Shown: piece by piece, positions 5,755 through 8,465 of the stretch
Position numbering within the stretch: the first letter of the stretch is position 1
How the letters are laid out: each line of letters starts with the position of its first letter
From: Patescibacteria group bacterium
GTDB taxonomy: Bacteria; Patescibacteriota; UBA1384; JAGGWG01
NCBI GenBank assembly: GCA_028698375.1
Contig: JAQVDI010000024.1
Coordinates: forward strand, 1-8,465
Reading direction: 5' to 3'
Length of the DNA: 8,465 bases
Made by a program: the position numbers and the translations under genes
The notes under the pieces: generated by a model
Told to the model about the DNA's origin: nothing
Seen by the model: the letters and a program-made list of their open reading frames with translations, nothing else
Database searches by the model: none

Positions 5755-6869
5755 AATTAATTTTAAGATTAAAAAAATTTCTTTTTATTCTCTTGGTATT
5801 GACCCTAATCCCTAGTTTTGTTCTGGGCCAATCTGTTGATGATCTCAATAGTCAATTGAATGATTTGAATCAAAATATTGATCAATATCAAGATCAAATT
5901 AGTTCTAGTCAACAAGAAGCGCAAACTTTGCAGGGTCAAATTAGCGCTTTTAACCAAAGTATTAATGACTTACAAGGCAAAATTAATAATACTAATGGTG
6001 AAATTAATCAGAAAGAGAAAGAGATTGTTGCTTTAAGCGAGGCGATTGAGGTTAAAAAGGTGGAAATTGAAAAACAAAAAGCAATTTTAGCGGAATCTTT
6101 AAAATTTCTTTACGAAGTTGGTGATACGCCAATTTTAGAATTATTTTTAGCAAGTAAATCTATTTCTAGTGCCTTGGACCAAATGGAGTATATTTCTTGG
6201 GTAGAAAAACAAATTGAAGACACGATTGATACTATTGATAAAGCAAAAAAAGCAATTGAAGCGGATAAAAAGAAACAAGAAGAAGAGCGGGATCGATTGA
6301 TTGGTTTACAAACTCAGTTAGAAATACAAAGATCTGGTTTATCTTTACAGGAAAATCGAAAACAAGAGTTATTGGCTTATACCAAGGGTCAAGAAGCAAA
6401 ATATCAAGAATATTTAGCGCAAGCAGAAGAAGAAGCCAATAGGGTTCAATCTGAGTTAACTACCTTGTTGTCTGCGAATAATGCTGGGGCTTTAGTTTCT
6501 CAAGGATCGGTGAAAAGAGGGGATGTAATTGGAGCTGAAGGCAGTACTGGTTATTCTACTGGTTGTCATTTACACTTTGCAGTTTATCAAGGTAACCAAG
6601 ATATTGATCCAATGCCCTATATCAATAACGGCACTTTTTCTTGGCCGATGAATAATTTTATTATTACTCAAGATTATTGGGGTACGTTTAGCCATCGTGG
6701 CAGGGGTTGGCCTGGAGGAATTGATATGGCTGCGCCTTGTGGCACGCCAATTATGGCTGCTGCTGACGGTGATATTGTTTTTAATGGTTGGATGGATGGT
6801 GGTTTTGGCCATTATGTAGTGGTTGATCATAATAACGGCTTAAGAACACTTTACGCACATATGCTTTAG
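5751..6869 (+). CDS. Secreted coiled-coil protein with permuted M23/LytM domain
   Basis: This is the likely extracytoplasmic partner of FtsEX, analogous to EnvC, PcsB or CwlO: either a peptidoglycan endopeptidase or an activator of one. The 372-aa protein has a signal peptide (1-26, cleavage probably after VLG). Two long coiled-coil segments (about 28-120 and 145-240) flank a PcsB/CwlO-like loop, FLYEVGDTPILELFLASK (119-136). An M23 domain (246-372) ends the protein, but its parts are in reverse order. The usual C-terminal part comes first (SVKRGDVIGAEGSTGYSTG, His273-Leu-His275, then DPMPY), followed by the usual N-terminal part (FSWPMNNFIITQ, GGID with Asp325, AAADGDIV, YAH with His370), and then the stop. 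Together they make one complete domain with no overlap, as expected for a circular permutation. The residue four before Asp325, normally the first zinc-binding His, is Pro321. His315 or Cys272/Cys330 might compensate, or the enzyme may be inactive like EnvC. The start is coupled to ftsX by ATGA. The family is clear; activity is uncertain. Confidence 0.9.
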   Translation: MKLILRLKKFLFILLVLTLIPSFVLGQSVDDLNSQLNDLNQNIDQYQDQISSSQQEAQTLQGQISAFNQSINDLQGKINNTNGEINQKEKEIVALSEAIEVKKVEIEKQKAILAESLKFLYEVGDTPILELFLASKSISSALDQMEYISWVEKQIEDTIDTIDKAKKAIEADKKKQEEERDRLIGLQTQLEIQRSGLSLQENRKQELLAYTKGQEAKYQEYLAQAEEEANRVQSELTTLLSANNAGALVSQGSVKRGDVIGAEGSTGYSTGCHLHFAVYQGNQDIDPMPYINNGTFSWPMNNFIITQDYWGTFSHRGRGWPGGIDMAAPCGTPIMAAADGDIVFNGWMDGGFGHYVVVDHNNGLRTLYAHML

Positions 6870-6917
6870 CTCTAAGCTAGATTGCAAAAGTTAGAACTCT
6901 TTGCTATTTTTAATTTA

Positions 6918-8297
6918 ATGTCTAAACGCCAAGAACTTTGGTTTTATTTTATTCCGGTTCTTTTAGATTTAGTAGCTTTAATTAGCGCTTTTGTTTTGGC
7001 ATATTTTGCTCGTTTTAGTTTTTCACCAACAGCTTTGGGCTTTGGTTTTCAAATCCCTTTTGCTGAATATATGAGGCTTTTAATTTGGCTGATTCCTCTT
7101 TGGATTATGGTTTTTGCTGCTGCTGGTTTATACACGACTGATTTTAGGGGTCGTTTTTGGCCAGAATTTTTGCGTATTTTTTTAGGAGTAGCAGTAAGTG
7201 TTGTTTTGAGTTTAACGATTATTTTTTTGGCTAAAAGGAGTGATTTTTCTCGTTTATTATTAGTTTATCTTTTAATTTCTACTTTAGTGGTTGTTCTAAT
7301 GGAAAGATTATTTTGGCGTTTTGTGATGCACTATTTGGCTGATCGTGGTTTCGGTAGGAGACGAGTGTTGATTATTGGTAATGCTCGCGAAGCGCTCCGC
7401 TTAAAAGCAGTTTTTGATAAAACCCCTTATCTTGGCTTTAAGGTGATGGAAATAGTGGCACAAGATCTGCCTCGCAAAAGATTACTTTTAAAAATAGAAA
7501 AATTAAAAATTGATGATATTATTCAGACCCAGAAAAAAGCTAATCGGGATTTAAGTGAATTTTTAGAAGAGTTATCTAGAGTTAAAGGAATTACCCTGCA
7601 TTTTATTCCAGATTTTTATGAAATTTCTATTGCTCAAGTTGATCTGGACAGTTATGGCGGTGTGCCCTTATTAACAGTTAAAAAAACCAGCTTGGATGGC
7701 TGGGGCAGGATTTATAAAAGGATTTTTGATTTGATTATTTCTGTTTTGCTATTAATTATTTTATCACCTTTATTTTTGATTGTGGCGCTTTTGATTAAAA
7801 TTACTTCGCGTGGTCCGGTGTTTTTTAAACAGCTTAGAGTTGGTCGCGATGGTGATTTTTATATTTTTAAATTTCGCTCTATGGTGGTTAATGCTGAAGA
7901 ATTAAAGCAAAAACTAGCCAAACAAAATGAACGTAAAGGTCCACTTTTTAAGATTAAAAATGATCCGCGCATTACACCTTTGGGAAGATTTTTAAGAAAA
8001 ACTCGGATTGACGAATTGCCACAGCTTTTTAATGTTTTAAAAGGTTCAATGAGTTTAGTTGGCCCGCGGCCCCATTTGCCAGAAGAAGTAGCTAAATATA
8101 AAAATCATCATAAAGAGGTTTTAGCGATTAAGCCTGGGATGACTGGTCTGCCACAAATTTCTGGTGCTAGTGATTTGGATTTTGAAGAAGAGGTTAATTT
8201 AGATACTTATTATATTCACAACTGGAGTTTTTGGTTAGATTTGATTATATTAATTAAAACTGGATTAGTTGTTTTAAAAAGTAAAGGCGCCGCCTAG
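6918..8297 (+). CDS. Polyprenyl glycosylphosphotransferase (WcaJ/WbaP type)
   Basis: This membrane enzyme should transfer a sugar-1-phosphate from a UDP-sugar to undecaprenyl phosphate, the first step of an exopolysaccharide, O-glycan or glycoprotein glycan. Counting from the ATG at 6918 (459 aa), there are four N-terminal membrane helices (about 9-31, 53-72, 84-105 and 112-128). A Rossmann-like domain follows (RVLIIGNAREA, 149-159), then the catalytic sugar transferase domain with its re-entrant hydrophobic helix (271-293). Catalytic motifs are FFKQLRVGRDGDFYIFKFRS (302-321), KNDPRITPLGRFLRKTRIDE with the Asp365-Glu366 pair, SLVGPRP (379-385) and PGMTGLPQISG (406-416). The sugar cannot be read from sequence. 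An in-frame TTG at 6882 would add 12 residues, but the ATG gives the usual short polar N-terminus before helix 1. It lies 48 bases after the M23 gene, probably in the same operon. The C-terminus reads KGAA where this family commonly ends in GAY, because a palindromic element overlaps the gene end. Confidence 0.93.
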   Translation: MSKRQELWFYFIPVLLDLVALISAFVLAYFARFSFSPTALGFGFQIPFAEYMRLLIWLIPLWIMVFAAAGLYTTDFRGRFWPEFLRIFLGVAVSVVLSLTIIFLAKRSDFSRLLLVYLLISTLVVVLMERLFWRFVMHYLADRGFGRRRVLIIGNAREALRLKAVFDKTPYLGFKVMEIVAQDLPRKRLLLKIEKLKIDDIIQTQKKANRDLSEFLEELSRVKGITLHFIPDFYEISIAQVDLDSYGGVPLLTVKKTSLDGWGRIYKRIFDLIISVLLLIILSPLFLIVALLIKITSRGPVFFKQLRVGRDGDFYIFKFRSMVVNAEELKQKLAKQNERKGPLFKIKNDPRITPLGRFLRKTRIDELPQLFNVLKGSMSLVGPRPHLPEEVAKYKNHHKEVLAIKPGMTGLPQISGASDLDFEEEVNLDTYYIHNWSFWLDLIILIKTGLVVLKSKGAA

Positions 8298-8356
8298 CCG
8301 TCGCGCCTGTCATCCCGGACTTGATCCGGGATCTAGGCGGCGAATTTTCAATTTTT
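8288..8356 (+). terminator. Nested palindromic element acting as probable terminator
   Basis: A perfect 10-bp outer stem pairs CGCCGCCTAG (8288-8297) with CTAGGCGGCG (8333-8342). Inside it an 8-bp hairpin pairs ATCCCGGA (8312-8319) with TCCGGGAT (8325-8332) around CTTGA, and 14 unpaired bases (8298-8311) lie on the 5' side. T-tracts at 8345-8348 and 8352-8356 follow, so it suits a Rho-independent terminator for the ftsEX operon. The inner sequence resembles the CCCGGACTTGATCCGGG palindrome that is widespread after genes in alphaproteobacteria and Rickettsiales. The left arm contains the last codons and the TAG stop of the glycosyltransferase gene. From 8357 to the window end there is only A+T-rich sequence with no supported gene. 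Confidence 0.65.
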
Positions 8357-8465
8357 AAATAATAATTATCAATTTTCAAAGAAAACCTGATGACGGATAA
8401 AGGATATGCGATCAAATTTGGAAATTCTTTAGAAATTAAAAATTAATCATTTAAAATTTATTTAT

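Noticed and set aside
6570..6830. Open frame on the minus strand inside the M23 gene
   Set aside because: It is antisense to the conserved M23 domain and its composition follows from the codons of the real gene.
6866..6880. Small hairpin at the M23 gene stop (TAGCT/AGCTA)
   Set aside because: A five-base-pair core with a three-base loop and no following T-tract is too weak to call a terminator.
6882..6917. TTG start for the glycosyltransferase, adding 12 residues
   Set aside because: The ATG at 6918 gives the usual short polar N-terminus before the first membrane helix, and neither start has a ribosome site.
8390..8446. Eighteen-codon frame near the right edge (MTDKGYAIKFGNSLEIKN)
   Set aside because: Too short, with no promoter, ribosome site or recognisable family, and it lies just after a probable terminator.

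Overview
The window looks like chromosomal DNA from a Patescibacteria (Candidate Phyla Radiation) bacterium, probably Parcubacteria-like. The sequence is A+T-rich. No gene has a convincing Shine-Dalgarno sequence before its start. SecA carries an extra segment in its first nucleotide-binding domain, and the spacers hold degenerate AATTCAAAA-type repeats and GC-rich palindromes. The lineage is an inference from these traits and was not tested by any search.

Layout. Positions 1-285 are non-coding: a long GC-rich stem-loop (11-53), an A+T-rich stretch, a perfect DnaA-box 9-mer (224-232) and a candidate promoter whose -35/-10 spacer is mostly a pure (AG)7 repeat. This promoter faces an unrecognised 289-aa soluble protein (286-1155, +) with codon use unlike the downstream genes. 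It converges with secA (1157-3898, -), with one base between the two stop codons. The 3899-4091 spacer holds a possible secA leader hairpin and degenerate repeats.

Rightward from about 4087 is a likely operon: ftsE (ATPase), ftsX (membrane partner), a secreted coiled-coil protein with an M23/LytM domain, and, after a 48-base gap, a polyprenyl glycosylphosphotransferase that starts envelope glycan synthesis. A nested GC-rich palindrome followed by T-tracts (8288-8356) overlaps the last stop codon and probably ends transcription. From 8357 to 8465 I see only A+T-rich non-coding sequence.

How the genes fit together. FtsE and FtsX form an ATP-driven complex that in other bacteria controls cell-wall hydrolysis at division through a periplasmic coiled-coil partner (EnvC, PcsB, CwlO or RipC). 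The third gene has the right place, signal peptide and coiled coil to be that partner. SecA would drive export of such secreted proteins, and the glycosyltransferase adds another envelope function.

The strongest unusual observation is that the LytM domain of the third protein appears circularly permuted. The segment normally at the C-terminus (VKRG...HLHF...DPMPY) precedes the segment normally at the N-terminus (FSWP...GID...YAHM), and the protein stops right after YAHM-L. The position of the usual first zinc-binding His holds Pro. Other points worth checking are a 10-codon mini-ORF linking ftsE to ftsX by two ATGA overlaps, a probably leaderless ftsE mRNA, the (AG)7 promoter spacer, and the palindrome that supplies the last codon and stop of the glycosyltransferase gene.
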